The notes under the pieces: generated by a model
Told to the model about the DNA's origin: nothing
Database searches by the model: none
What the model saw: the letters and a program-made list of their open reading frames with translations, nothing else
Shown: piece by piece, positions 1-8,451 of the stretch
Layout: the number at the start of each line of letters is the position of its first letter
Numbering within the stretch: the stretch's first letter is position 1
NCBI GenBank assembly: GCA_016721505.1
Contig: JADKHX010000014.1
Coordinates: 62,001-126,000 of the forward strand
Source of the DNA: Rhodocyclaceae bacterium
Lineage (GTDB): Bacteria > Pseudomonadota > Gammaproteobacteria > Burkholderiales > Rhodocyclaceae
Direction of reading: 5' to 3'
DNA length: 64,000 bases
Translations under genes and position numbers: made by a program

Positions 1-279
1 GATGTTTTGCTATGTCACGATAGTGGCCCCATGCATGTGGCCTCTGCAGTCGGTACGCCGGTAGTGGCCTTATTTGGCGCACAAGGTTCAGTTGTGTTTG
101 CACCACTTGGCGAAGGACACGGTCTATTGTCGCCACCAATTCCCTGCGTCAATTGCGCGTCGCCAGAAACCTGTGTGAAGGGTGATACCTATCGCATGCG
201 TTGTGTGCAGAATATTTCGCCGGGCGAGGTGGTCACCGCGCTGAGCAAAATCCTAGCGAATCCGCATTTGCCGCGATAG
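1..279 (+). CDS. Glycosyltransferase family 9 (heptosyltransferase-like), C-terminal fragment
   Basis: The window opens inside this gene; 92 codons remain in frame 1 up to a TAG stop. The segment HDSGPMHVASAVGTPVVALFG is typical of the nucleotide-sugar binding C-terminal lobe of GT9 enzymes such as the LPS heptosyltransferases, where the D-S-G-x-x-H-x-A motif sits. It is followed by a Cys-rich stretch (CVNCASPETC and a later C) seen in some GT9 members. The enzyme would act at the inner membrane on a lipid-linked saccharide. It converges with the next gene and the two coding ends overlap by 27 bp. The family assignment is firm; acceptor and sugar cannot be told from this fragment. Confidence 0.85.
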   Translation, partial: DVLLCHDSGPMHVASAVGTPVVALFGAQGSVVFAPLGEGHGLLSPPIPCVNCASPETCVKGDTYRMRCVQNISPGEVVTALSKILANPHLPR

Positions 280-1164
280 CGTGAAGCGTTGCGCGTTCAG
301 TGTCCTGATGGCTTGTGGCGATAGCGTGTCGACCGCCGGCACGCGCGCCAATTCAACACAAAATTGGTTGCCGTATTGTGGCGACACATAACTTGGACTC
401 AAGTTGGTCAGGCCGAGCAGGCGCAATTCCAGCATCAGCAATTGAAATGACGTCGGGGTAAAAGCCCAGGCATGCGAATCGAAATAGGTCGCTCCGCTTT
501 CTTCCATTGCCAGCATTTTTTCTTGCGCCTCGGCGAGGCTGTGTTCAAACCGCAAACCATCAAAATCGCCTTCACTCATACGATATCCGCGATCGGCATT
601 GACCATGCGAGCGAGGTAATCGAAGACCTGTTTGCCTTGATGTATGGTCGGCTTGTTCAAATGCACCACCAGCACATCGGAAGTCACTGTAGGAAAACGT
701 AACGCATCAAAACACGCGCGCAAATCCGGGATCACTTCGATGATGCGGCCGTCCACTGCGATCAGCTTTTCCAGCGATTGCAAGTGCGTAATCAGATCCA
801 CTTGATGCTCCAAAACATGCGAGCCGTAAATCAAATCAAAGCGCATGTCGGGCGGCACTAGATCTTCTATCGGCCCGCCGCTGAACACAAAATCAACTTC
901 CTGAATATTGCTCGCACGATGGGCGACACCCAGGCTGGGGTCGGAATATTTCTTGCGCAATTCTTCGGTGCTGCAATGATCAAGGTGGCGCACATTGGGA
1001 TAGGTCGCCTTGAAAAAACGCGGGTTGAAACCGCCACCGATTTCCAATATCAAGGCATCAGTTTTGACCGATGCCAGCAACTTTTTAATTTGTGTGCGCT
1101 TGATGTACGAGTTACGCAGCTTTTCGATGCGCGCGGAAAACGCACTGGTGATGGACGACCACAT
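253..1164 (-). CDS. Class I SAM-dependent methyltransferase, polysaccharide locus
   Basis: A 303-residue protein when started at the ATG at 1162-1164, four bases after the stop of the upstream gene; an upstream extension in frame would overlap that gene and looks unlike protein. Residues about 36-48 hold the SAM motif I variant LILEIGGGFNPRF, and YGSHVLEH about 60 residues further on matches the post-motif region of Methyltransf_11-type enzymes. The C-terminal part has no motif I can name. It lies in a minus-strand run with two other methyltransferases, an RgpF-like protein and a GT2 enzyme, which suggests modification of a surface glycan. Substrate unknown. Confidence 0.75.
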   Translation of the reverse strand: MWSSITSAFSARIEKLRNSYIKRTQIKKLLASVKTDALILEIGGGFNPRFFKATYPNVRHLDHCSTEELRKKYSDPSLGVAHRASNIQEVDFVFSGGPIEDLVPPDMRFDLIYGSHVLEHQVDLITHLQSLEKLIAVDGRIIEVIPDLRACFDALRFPTVTSDVLVVHLNKPTIHQGKQVFDYLARMVNADRGYRMSEGDFDGLRFEHSLAEAQEKMLAMEESGATYFDSHAWAFTPTSFQLLMLELRLLGLTNLSPSYVSPQYGNQFCVELARVPAVDTLSPQAIRTLNAQRFTLSRQMRIR

Positions 1165-1168
1165 TCGA

Positions 1169-1909
1169 CTATTTTCCCCGCAGCTTGCGCGCTTTGTCTT
1201 GTAACCAACCGACCGCGCCAACTCGTGGCGCTTCATAGTCCGGGAACAATTGCTTGCCCACACGGCGATGGGTTGGCGCCTGCATAGTGCGCTTTTCTAC
1301 CACCACTACACTGTCATAAAAATGCACTGAATGCGCGCTGCGAGTGAAATCATCGACAACCAGATGCGGTGATTTTGAATGCCAGGCATTGATCTTGTCG
1401 ATGAAGTTTTTGCTGTATTCAATGAAGCTGGCTTTACGCCGGTAGCCACCACCAAACCGCCGCCAATACGAAGTATGCACATCCTCGCAAAGATAGACAC
1501 CATCGGCGGCGACTTTGGAGAACAGCACCTCGTAAGTCGCTATTTGCTGAGCCATAGTGTGACCACCATCGTCTATCAAAATGTCTATGCTCGGTAGTTC
1601 TGCCGCTAGCGTGTGCAGGAATTCGCGATCACCCTGGTCGCCGATAAAAATCTTCACTTTGTCAGAGGCAAATCGTTGGCAATTTGGATTGATGTCCACG
1701 CCGAAAATTTGCGCGTCCGCGCCAAAATAGTCCTGCCACATTTGTATCGAGCCACCTTGCGACACACCGAATTCAACGATATTGATAGGCTTGCCACGAA
1801 AGCGGGAAAAGTGGCGGTCGTAAATCTCAAAGTAGTGATCCCACTTGTGAATCAGGCGGCTGCCGTCTTTTTCGTCGTAGGTGTTGAAAAATTTTTCTAA
1901 GTCGTTCAT
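1169..1909 (-). CDS. Class I SAM-dependent methyltransferase (CmcI/sugar O-methyltransferase type)
   Basis: A 246-residue protein. Motif I is IVEFGVSQGGSIQMW, followed by IFGVDINP (motif II) and IDILIDDGGHTMAQQ, an arrangement known from the cephalosporin hydroxylase/CmcI-like and macrolide or rhamnose O-methyltransferase group, where Asp and His near the DDGGH motif bind a metal. The ATG start follows the stop of the RgpF-like gene by only 6 bp, so the genes are probably co-transcribed. In this context a role in O-methylating a sugar of LPS or capsule is a reasonable inference, not shown by the sequence. Confidence 0.75.
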   Translation of the reverse strand: MNDLEKFFNTYDEKDGSRLIHKWDHYFEIYDRHFSRFRGKPINIVEFGVSQGGSIQMWQDYFGADAQIFGVDINPNCQRFASDKVKIFIGDQGDREFLHTLAAELPSIDILIDDGGHTMAQQIATYEVLFSKVAADGVYLCEDVHTSYWRRFGGGYRRKASFIEYSKNFIDKINAWHSKSPHLVVDDFTRSAHSVHFYDSVVVVEKRTMQAPTHRRVGKQLFPDYEAPRVGAVGWLQDKARKLRGK

Positions 1910-1915
1910 GGCGTT

Positions 1916-2806
1916 TTATGACGGCATATCGCCAGCACCAACTGACGATAGTCGCGGATGATTTGGAAATTGTTTTGTGACGCTGACTTTGACATAAGGA
2001 AAACCCGCATCAATTAAATTTTCCCATCCCGCGATGGTGTCATCGCCCCCGCCGGACGAGTTAAATAGAGCTTCGGTTCGCAAGCCGACGTCCGCCATCA
2101 TTTGCGTCAGGCGGGTTTCGTAGACATCAATCACGTGAATTTTCTCCTTCAAGCAGCGCACATTGGTCATCCAGTTTTTGAACATCGGATGCATCAACGC
2201 GGTTTGTGTGAAGGCGAGAAAAAAGCTCTGTAGATGCAACAACGGTGTCGTGTTTTGTACCAGTCCTATCATGTCGGCCGATGCGGCACGCAGGCGAGCA
2301 ATGGTGCGCGAAAAATCGTCCGTGTTCAACGGGCCGATCATGCTGTCGTTCACCAAGAACAAGCGCGTCCATTGCGCAGTTGGCGGACAAAGTGCATAAG
2401 CATGTGCCCACGCGGCAAAATCAAAACCGAGATTTTCGCGAATGAAAATTCCACTTAATTTCGCCGCAAATTTTTCGTCAATGAGGACGGATTCGAACGG
2501 CAGATCAGTATTAACGATCAGCACCACCAAGATGTTTTGCGCTAACAATTGCTCGACATGATGGATCACATTGACTTTGAGCGCGGCGGTGTCGGCATGC
2601 GTTACGAAAAAACAAATATCACCCGACAGATCGCCACCAACGGCTTTGCGAACGGCGATCTTCGCCGCCGTGGCGAGCGGTGCATGCCAGCCCAAATCAG
2701 CAATCAATCTTGCATATTTGCCGGCAAGAATATCGTATTCACGACGGCGAACGAAGGGTAGCTTTTCTTTCAATGCGCGACGAGTATGGCGTAGCGGCAA
2801 GGCCAT
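1916..2806 (-). CDS. RgpF-like rhamnan synthesis family protein
   Basis: A 296-residue protein with start ATG at 2804-2806, just after the stop of the upstream methyltransferase; an upstream in-frame ATG at 2887 would lie inside that gene. The stretch VLIVNTDLP, then IRENLGFDFAAW and LFLVNDSMIGPL is characteristic of the rhamnan synthesis F family (PF05045), proteins found in rhamnose-polymer and O-antigen loci and thought to act as glycosyltransferases. The last ten residues (SSVGAGDMPS) and the stop codon region are supplied by a copy of the dispersed repeat described at 1921-1948, so the native C-terminus has probably been replaced. Confidence 0.75.
   Translation of the reverse strand: MALPLRHTRRALKEKLPFVRRREYDILAGKYARLIADLGWHAPLATAAKIAVRKAVGGDLSGDICFFVTHADTAALKVNVIHHVEQLLAQNILVVLIVNTDLPFESVLIDEKFAAKLSGIFIRENLGFDFAAWAHAYALCPPTAQWTRLFLVNDSMIGPLNTDDFSRTIARLRAASADMIGLVQNTTPLLHLQSFFLAFTQTALMHPMFKNWMTNVRCLKEKIHVIDVYETRLTQMMADVGLRTEALFNSSGGGDDTIAGWENLIDAGFPYVKVSVTKQFPNHPRLSSVGAGDMPS
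1921..1948 (-). repeat. Dispersed CAGTTGGTGCTG repeat, copy 1
   Basis: Read on the minus strand it is GTCAGTTGGTGCTGGCGA followed by TATGCCGT. It forms the C-terminal end of the RgpF-like gene (SSVGAGDMPS). Confidence 0.85.
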
Positions 2807-2808
2807 CT

Positions 2809-3423
2809 TTAGGCTTTCTTGGTGCAAACAAATTCCCACAACACATGAGAATTTGTACCGCGCAAAGTACGGCGATAGCGTTTCCATTTAGCCGACCACC
2901 CGGTAAGCGGCGCAGCCTTAAAACACTCCGGATGAAGCGCCCATTCGTTGCGCAACAAATCGAATTGGCCGCTGAAACCGTACATTCGCGCCAACGCGTT
3001 ATCGCCACAAAAATATTCCCAAGTGCCAATGGTGATGATGTTCACGTGGGTCGGATCGTGAAACGCGGTGGGATGGGGAAATGCAGGTGTGACGGCGTAA
3101 AACCTTCCGCCGGGTTTGAGCACACGCGATATTTCGTTCATCAATTCAATGAACGGAAAGCGTGTTGATTTGCCGTCGGCGGTGGGCAACACACGGGGCA
3201 CATGCTCCAGAAAATCGAAAGCCGAGATGGAATCAAAACTGGAGTCTGGATGCGGAATCGGCACGAGGCTCAAATTCGCCACACGGAAAAATTCACCTTC
3301 CGCTGACGCCGGTGCAATATCGACACCGTGCGCCTCCGTTTGTTGATACGGATTGCGCGGTGTGCTGCCACAACCGATGTCGAGATGGCGTGTGATATCA
3401 CCGATCGCACCCATTGCACTCAT
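2809..3423 (-). CDS. Class I SAM-dependent methyltransferase (Methyltransf_11 type)
   Basis: A 204-residue protein. The ATG at 3421-3423 overlaps the TGA of the upstream GT2 gene in an ATGA arrangement, which supports this start over an upstream one. Motif I is HLDIGCGSTPRNPY, the acidic residue of motif II is in AHGVDIAP, and DSISAFDFLEHVPR plus EISRVLKPGGRFYAVTP are the motif IV and VI regions of small-molecule methyltransferases. The neighbours are a GT2 glycosyltransferase upstream and the RgpF-like gene 2 bp downstream. Substrate not deducible. Confidence 0.8.
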   Translation of the reverse strand: MSAMGAIGDITRHLDIGCGSTPRNPYQQTEAHGVDIAPASAEGEFFRVANLSLVPIPHPDSSFDSISAFDFLEHVPRVLPTADGKSTRFPFIELMNEISRVLKPGGRFYAVTPAFPHPTAFHDPTHVNIITIGTWEYFCGDNALARMYGFSGQFDLLRNEWALHPECFKAAPLTGWSAKWKRYRRTLRGTNSHVLWEFVCTKKA

Positions 3424-4229
3424 CGATAACTCCACGCTCCACCACGCCGGTCCATGTGTAGCGTCATGCCATGCGCGGCTAGCTCCGCTGCGCGCCAGTT
3501 CGCTTCATTGCGTTTGCGATTCAATTTATTGGTTTGTCTATCCCACCAATTCATCCCAAACCGTCGATAGGCATAACGATGATCGCCAAACTCCTTGATG
3601 CCCTGTTCGCGCTTCATTGCGCTTTGCGTAATCGATCCGAAGTGGTGCAGCACTGACGCGCCTACAGTCGCGACCTTGATATTTCCGCGCTTGCAGCGGG
3701 CCAGAAATTCCGCATCTTCGCGACCAAACAACAGACGGTCGGTGTCGAGAAATCCGATTTTGTGAAACACATCGCGATGCACGGTGAAGCACACGCCGTG
3801 AAACCAATTGTCACGCGTCACATCGCCCATTTCAGCGACAAATTTGTGTGCAAATTCCGCTACGTCATAATCCAATTCGCCTTCCATCAAGGCTGGGCTA
3901 ACAACACCAAGACCGAGTTTTTCTGCCGCACGTATCCCCGCGTCAATCGCGTTGTGACCCAGCACCACATCGTTATTGAGTAGTACCACCCATTCGCTTT
4001 TGCTCGCCAATGCACCTTGAGTCCATGCCCCGCCGCAACCCAAATTCACCGCATTGCTAATCGAAGGGATTTGCGGATTGGCAACGAGATACTGCGCGGT
4101 TTCGTCGGTGCTGCCATTATCGATAACCAACATTGATTCCACCGGCACACCAACGGCCAGCAGCGAATCAACGCACTGGCGCGTGTATTTGAGTTGATTC
4201 AGAACGGGGATGACGACGCTGTACTTCAT
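3420..4229 (-). CDS. Glycosyltransferase family 2
   Basis: A 269-residue GT-A fold enzyme. It opens with SVVIPVLNQLKYTRQCVDSL, has VIDNGSTDET (nucleotide-binding Asp), LNNDVVLG (the DXD-like metal site, here NND) and FGREDAEFLARC, the ED catalytic-base region of GT2 enzymes. The start ATG at 4227-4229 is preceded by a purine-rich AGGAAAG Shine-Dalgarno sequence. It is the first gene of the minus-strand glycan run 253-4229. It probably transfers a sugar to a surface polysaccharide precursor; donor and acceptor are unknown. Confidence 0.85.
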   Translation of the reverse strand: MKYSVVIPVLNQLKYTRQCVDSLLAVGVPVESMLVIDNGSTDETAQYLVANPQIPSISNAVNLGCGGAWTQGALASKSEWVVLLNNDVVLGHNAIDAGIRAAEKLGLGVVSPALMEGELDYDVAEFAHKFVAEMGDVTRDNWFHGVCFTVHRDVFHKIGFLDTDRLLFGREDAEFLARCKRGNIKVATVGASVLHHFGSITQSAMKREQGIKEFGDHRYAYRRFGMNWWDRQTNKLNRKRNEANWRAAELAAHGMTLHMDRRGGAWSYR

Positions 4230-4284
4230 TTGGCTTTCCTGTCGGGTCTTTGCAGTTTATGCGATAGATGTCCGGTTTTGAGAT

Positions 4285-4441
4285 GCTGGAAAATCCAAAC
4301 CAGACTCGCCATGGTTCAGTGAGCGGAAAGTCCAAACCAAACCCGCCACCGCTCAGTGAGCCTTGAAGGCAACAACAAAAGCTCCACGGCTCAGTGAGCC
4401 TTGAAGGCAACAACAAAAGCTCCACGGCTCAGTGAGCCGTG
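4285..4441. repeat. Tandem 37-38 bp repeat with palindromes at the 3' end of polA
   Basis: CAGTGAG recurs at 4317, 4354, 4392 and 4430. The last two full units (4354-4391 and 4392-4429) are identical 38-mers; the unit at 4317 and a partial one before it are diverged. Every junction carries a GCTCAGTGAGC-type palindrome. The one on the polA stop codon (4423-4441) can fold as CACGGCTC-ACT-GAGCCGTG and on the minus strand is followed by a T-rich stretch. The array fills most of the gap between polA and the GT2 gene. Confidence 0.9.
4423..4441 (-). terminator. Probable polA terminator hairpin containing the stop codon
   Basis: On the minus strand an 8-bp stem CACGGCTC/GAGCCGTG with loop ACT is followed by GAGCTTTTGTTGTT. 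The TGA stop of polA lies at the loop and 3' arm. Similar but weaker hairpins follow about 38, 76 and 113 bp downstream because of the tandem duplication. The T-run is interrupted, so terminator strength is uncertain. Confidence 0.5.
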
Positions 4442-7194
4442 TCCCAGTCCCCACCTACACCGACTTCTACCAATAACGGAACTTTCAAATCCGCGACACC
4501 GCCCATTAGCTTGGGCAAAGCTGCTTTGACGACATCAAGCTCCACTTCCGGCACTTCGAGCACCAGTTCGTCATGCACTTGCAAAATCAATAGTGATTGC
4601 AATTTCTGCGCATCGAGCCAGTCTTGTACCGCCAACATCGCACGCTTGATCAGGTCGGCTGCGGTGCCTTGCATTGGCGCATTGATGGCGGCACGTTCGG
4701 CGCCTTGGCGACGGCCGACGTTCGAACTTTTGATTTCGGGCAGCCACAAGCGACGACCAAAAACTGTTTCGACATAGCCGTTGCTGCGCGCCAGTGCGCG
4801 TGTTTCTTCCATGTATCTTGCCACCCCGGTATAACGGGCAAAGTAACGATCCATATAGGACTGCGCGGCACTGCGATCGACATTGATTTGCTTGGCCAGA
4901 CCGAAAGCACTCATGCCGTAGATCAAGCCGAAGTTAATAGCCTTCGCGGCGCGCCGCTGTTCGGCGGCGACTTCGTTTAGCGGTATGCCAAACACCTCGG
5001 ATGCGGTCGCGCGATGCACATCTTCGCCTTGTGCAAAGGCATCGAGCAGGCGCGGGTCGTCGGACAAATGCGCCATGATGCGTAGTTCGATCTGCGAGTA
5101 ATCAGCGCTAACGATTTTGTTCCCCGCGGCGGCGATAAATGCGGAACGAATACGCCGACCTTCTGCGGTGCGGATTGGAATGTTTTGCAGATTCGGATCG
5201 TTGGACGACAAGCGCCCGGTGATGGCCGTGGCTTGGCCGAAACTGGTATGCACACGGCCGGTGTTGGGGTTGATGGTTTTCGGCAACTTGTCGGTGTAAG
5301 TGCCCTTGAGTTTGGCGAGGCTGCGATAAGTGAGCAGCGCTTTTGGTAACGGATAATCTTCGGCCAATTTCTCCAACACTTCTTCGTCAGTCGACGCGCC
5401 GCCCGAAGGTGTCTTTTTGACGACTGGCAAACCTTGTTTGACGAACAAAATCTCACCCAATTGTTTGGGTGAATTCAAATTAAATGGTTGGCCGGCGAGC
5501 GCGTAGGCTTCGTCTTCCAAGGCCATCAATTTGACGCCGATCTCGTTACTTTGTTGCGCCAGCGCAGCGGCATCAATCAACACGCCATTGCGTTCGATGC
5601 GAAATAGAACTTGCGCGATGGGTAGTTCCAAATCGCGGTAAAGCACTTGTAGCGCGGTCTCTTTTGCCAAATTCGCTTGCAAAACTTGAAACACCCGCAA
5701 GGTGCAATCGGCGTCTTCGGCGGCGTAACTGGCAGCGTGCTCGACATCGACTTGGCTAAAGGAAATACGCGCCGCACCTTTGCCGGTGACGTCGTCATAG
5801 CTAATTGTTTTAAGCCCGCAATGCCGCGCGGCAAGTGCGCCTAGATCGTGCGATTTGTCGGATTCAAAAACGTAGGATTGCAACAACGTGTCATCAACAA
5901 TTCCCGCCAACGCGATGCCGTGATTGGCAAAAATATGTCGATCGTATTTGAGGTTTTGGCCGAGTTTTTTGTGCGTCGTTGATTCGAGCCAAGGCTTGAG
6001 TTTTTCTAGTGTTTCAGCAAACGGCAATTGCGTTGGCGCACCAGCGTAGGAATGCATCAACGGCAAATAGGCTGCGTGAACTTGTTCGCTATCCGCAATG
6101 GCAACGGCGAATGAGATACCAACAAGCTGCGCCGTCATTGGATCCAGGCCAGTGGTTTCAGTGTCGAGCGACACGACATCGGCATCGGTCAATCGCATTA
6201 ACCATTCGCCGAGCTTTTCGTCGCTCAAAATGCATTCGTAGTTGCTGCGGTCGAGCACTATTGTGGCTGGTAAGGCTTCTGCTCTGGTTTCAGCTTCGCC
6301 AGTTGGTGCTGCGGGGTTGGCAAACGCGACGCCGTTAATGAGCGGTTTGCCATCCTTCAATTCACGCAACCAGCCTTTGAATTCAAATTGAGAAAAAAGC
6401 TCAGTGAGTTTCGCCTTGTCCTGCTCACGCGCCACTAGCTGATCCGGCGCGAATTCCAAAGGCACATCACGCACGATGGTGACCAGCTTTTTTCCCAGCG
6501 GCAAGAAGTCCAAATGCTTGACCAAATTCGCCCCCACCGCGCCGCCAATGTCATTGGCGTTAGCGATAACCGCATCAAGCGATTCAAATTGCGTCAGCCA
6601 CTTCACCGCCGTCTTCGGCCCGACTTTTTCTACACCCGGCACGTTATCTACCGTGTCGCCGACCAGTGTTAAATAATCGACAATCTGTGTCGGTTTCACG
6701 CCAAACTTCGCCAGTACGCCAGCTTCGTCTAGCACTTCATTGTTCATGGTGTTGACCAGTTTCACCAGTGGCTCGACCAATTGCGCCATGTCTTTATCGC
6801 CAGTCGAAATCACGCAATGCATTCCAGCGGCGGCGGCTTGTGTGGACAGCGTGCCGATCACATCGTCGGCTTCGACGCCATCGACCATCAACAATGGCCA
6901 GCCACTGGCACGAATGCATTCGTGTAGCGGCGCGATTTGGGCGGCCAAATCCTCCGGCATGTGCGGACGATTGGCTTTGTATTGCGGATACCAATCGTCG
7001 CGAAAGGTTTTGCCTTTGGCGTCAAAAACCACAGCTTTGAAATCCGCCTTATAGTCAGCTTCTAGCGTGCGCAACATCGAGAGCACGCCGCGAATTGCGC
7101 CGGTCGGATGATTGGCGGAATTGCGCAAATCAGGTAGCGCATGGAAGGCTCGATACAGATAGCTAGAGCCATCAACCAGAAGTAATGTCGGCAT
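4429..7194 (-). CDS. polA: DNA polymerase I
   Basis: A 921-residue protein, close to the usual length. The N-terminal 5'-3' exonuclease has the opening LLLVDGSSYLYRAFHALP, the metal-binding VDGVEADDVIG and the helix-hairpin GDTVDNVPGVEKVGPKTA. The 3'-5' proofreading domain keeps its acidic residues (SLDTETTGLD, GQNLKYDRHIF, YAAEDADCTLR). The polymerase domain has motif A (DYSQIELRIMAHLS), motif B (RRAAKAINFGLIYGMS) and motif C (LQVHDELVLEV). All three activities therefore look intact. It is divergent from the LOG gene, the two 5' ends lying within about 12 bp. A 15-base match to the dispersed repeat falls in the linker between the two exonuclease domains (see 6297-6312). Confidence 0.98.
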   Translation of the reverse strand: MPTLLLVDGSSYLYRAFHALPDLRNSANHPTGAIRGVLSMLRTLEADYKADFKAVVFDAKGKTFRDDWYPQYKANRPHMPEDLAAQIAPLHECIRASGWPLLMVDGVEADDVIGTLSTQAAAAGMHCVISTGDKDMAQLVEPLVKLVNTMNNEVLDEAGVLAKFGVKPTQIVDYLTLVGDTVDNVPGVEKVGPKTAVKWLTQFESLDAVIANANDIGGAVGANLVKHLDFLPLGKKLVTIVRDVPLEFAPDQLVAREQDKAKLTELFSQFEFKGWLRELKDGKPLINGVAFANPAAPTGEAETRAEALPATIVLDRSNYECILSDEKLGEWLMRLTDADVVSLDTETTGLDPMTAQLVGISFAVAIADSEQVHAAYLPLMHSYAGAPTQLPFAETLEKLKPWLESTTHKKLGQNLKYDRHIFANHGIALAGIVDDTLLQSYVFESDKSHDLGALAARHCGLKTISYDDVTGKGAARISFSQVDVEHAASYAAEDADCTLRVFQVLQANLAKETALQVLYRDLELPIAQVLFRIERNGVLIDAAALAQQSNEIGVKLMALEDEAYALAGQPFNLNSPKQLGEILFVKQGLPVVKKTPSGGASTDEEVLEKLAEDYPLPKALLTYRSLAKLKGTYTDKLPKTINPNTGRVHTSFGQATAITGRLSSNDPNLQNIPIRTAEGRRIRSAFIAAAGNKIVSADYSQIELRIMAHLSDDPRLLDAFAQGEDVHRATASEVFGIPLNEVAAEQRRAAKAINFGLIYGMSAFGLAKQINVDRSAAQSYMDRYFARYTGVARYMEETRALARSNGYVETVFGRRLWLPEIKSSNVGRRQGAERAAINAPMQGTAADLIKRAMLAVQDWLDAQKLQSLLILQVHDELVLEVPEVELDVVKAALPKLMGGVADLKVPLLVEVGVGGDWDTAH
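6297..6312 (+). repeat. Possible partial copy of the dispersed repeat inside polA
   Basis: CGCCAGTTGGTGCTG matches the left half of the repeat exactly, but the right half is missing or scattered (GACGCCGTTA appears about 20 bases later). It sits in the interdomain linker of PolA. Could be a decayed copy or chance. Confidence 0.4.
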
Positions 7195-7205
7195 GGAGAT
7201 TTGGC

Positions 7206-7940
7206 GTGAGCAAAGCGGAAAAGATACCTAGGGAATACATTACAACCAAGGCTGAAACACGTCCGGAAAACAACGCCCGCGAGGCTTGGCGTGTGTTTGG
7301 AATTATGTCAGAGTTCGTCGAAGCCACCGATCGTTTAAGCGTTGTTCGACCGGCCGTGACTATCTTTGGCAGCGCGCGTATCGCCAGGGATTCACCTTAC
7401 TACGTGCTCACCGAAACGATTGCCAAACAACTTTCTGATTCCGGCTTTGCAGTCATCTCCGGCGGTGGCCCTGGAGTCATGGAAGCCGCCAACAAGGGTG
7501 CCTTTGCTGGCAAAAGTTTGTCGGTTGGCTTGAACATTCAATTACCACATGAACAAACCTCGAACCCTTATCAGGACGTGTCGCAAACCTTTCGACATTT
7601 CTTCACTAGAAAATACATGTTTGTCAAACTCGCATCGGCTTATGTGGTGATGCCCGGCGGCTTTGGCACGCTTGACGAATTGCTTGAAGCGCTGACTTTG
7701 ATTCAGACCAAAAAATCTCCACGAATTCCATTGATCCTGGTCGGCAGTGAATTTTGGAGCGGCCTGATTGTCTGGCTTAAAACACGATTGGTGGTTGATG
7801 GAATGATTGACGCCACCGACTTGGATTTGCTCCAGATAATTGACTCACCCGAACAAATTGTCGCCACGATATTTGATCATTATCAAATGCGCGGTTTTTC
7901 GCGACTGCCGGAAGAACATGAACTGTTGCTGAACCTGTAA
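7206..7940 (+). CDS. LOG family protein (Rossmann fold nucleoside monophosphate phosphoribohydrolase type)
   Basis: A 244-residue protein starting at GTG 7206. An in-frame ATG at 7185 exists, but GGAG at 7195-7198 lies 7 bases before the GTG, which makes the GTG the better start. The motifs SGGGPGVMEAANKGA and MPGGFGTLDELLE are the paired PGGxGTxxE-type signature of the LOG/TIGR00730 family, originally annotated as lysine decarboxylases and shown in several members to release ribose 5-phosphate from nucleoside monophosphates (cytokinin activation in plants). Bacterial physiological role is uncertain. It is divergent from polA. Confidence 0.88.
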   Translation: MSKAEKIPREYITTKAETRPENNAREAWRVFGIMSEFVEATDRLSVVRPAVTIFGSARIARDSPYYVLTETIAKQLSDSGFAVISGGGPGVMEAANKGAFAGKSLSVGLNIQLPHEQTSNPYQDVSQTFRHFFTRKYMFVKLASAYVVMPGGFGTLDELLEALTLIQTKKSPRIPLILVGSEFWSGLIVWLKTRLVVDGMIDATDLDLLQIIDSPEQIVATIFDHYQMRGFSRLPEEHELLLNL

Positions 7941-7986
7941 ACTCCATTGTTGCCTCCTTCCTTGCACGCCACTTTTAGGACACGCC

Positions 7987-8352
7987 ATGCGCACCAATAA
8001 TTTGTATTTTCGTTCAGCCAGTCTGGCATTCTTGCTCACTGCTAGCTTGTTGAGTTTCCAGGCCACAGCGCAAGAGCGACCAGCCAATTTGATTCCGATA
8101 CCGGCCATTCCACCGCCACCACCGGGAATGATTGCCGACGATCTGGAACCGCAAATCACCATCACCAAGCGTGGCAATGACCAGGTCGAAGAGCACCGGG
8201 TCAATGGCAAGCTGTATATGATGAAGGTCACGCCAAACCACGGGGTGCCGTATTACTTAGTCGACGAAAAGGGCGACGGCAACTGGGCACCCAAAGACAC
8301 GGCAGATGCTGCGCATATACGCGTGCCGATGTGGGTTATTGGAACGTTTTGA
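7987..8352 (+). CDS. DUF2782 family exported protein
   Basis: A 121-residue protein with a clear signal peptide: Arg/Asn-rich start, hydrophobic SLAFLLTASLLSF, and a likely cleavage after ATA-Q near residue 28. A Pro-rich linker (PAIPPPPPGM) follows, then a small conserved domain beginning ITITKRGNDQVEEHRVNG and ending near the C-terminus. It matches the uncharacterised DUF2782 family, which is often found close to polA in betaproteobacteria. Probably periplasmic. Function unknown. Confidence 0.8.
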   Translation: MRTNNLYFRSASLAFLLTASLLSFQATAQERPANLIPIPAIPPPPPGMIADDLEPQITITKRGNDQVEEHRVNGKLYMMKVTPNHGVPYYLVDEKGDGNWAPKDTADAAHIRVPMWVIGTF

Positions 8353-8373
8353 ACGGTGGCGAAGCGGGGATTT

Positions 8374-8392
8374 CGCGAAGCACTGCTTCGCG
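8374..8392. repeat. 19-bp palindrome CGCGAAGCA-C-TGCTTCGCG
   Basis: A perfect 9-bp inverted repeat around one central base, 21 bp after the stop of the DUF2782 gene and 60 bp before the adenine methyltransferase start. It could terminate the upstream transcript, though no T-run follows, or be a REP-like sequence. Confidence 0.6.
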
Positions 8393-8451
8393 CCTACGCA
8401 TTGGGTCGGCTATGCAAAGCCACCAATGCACATCACTCCAACTGACAAACA

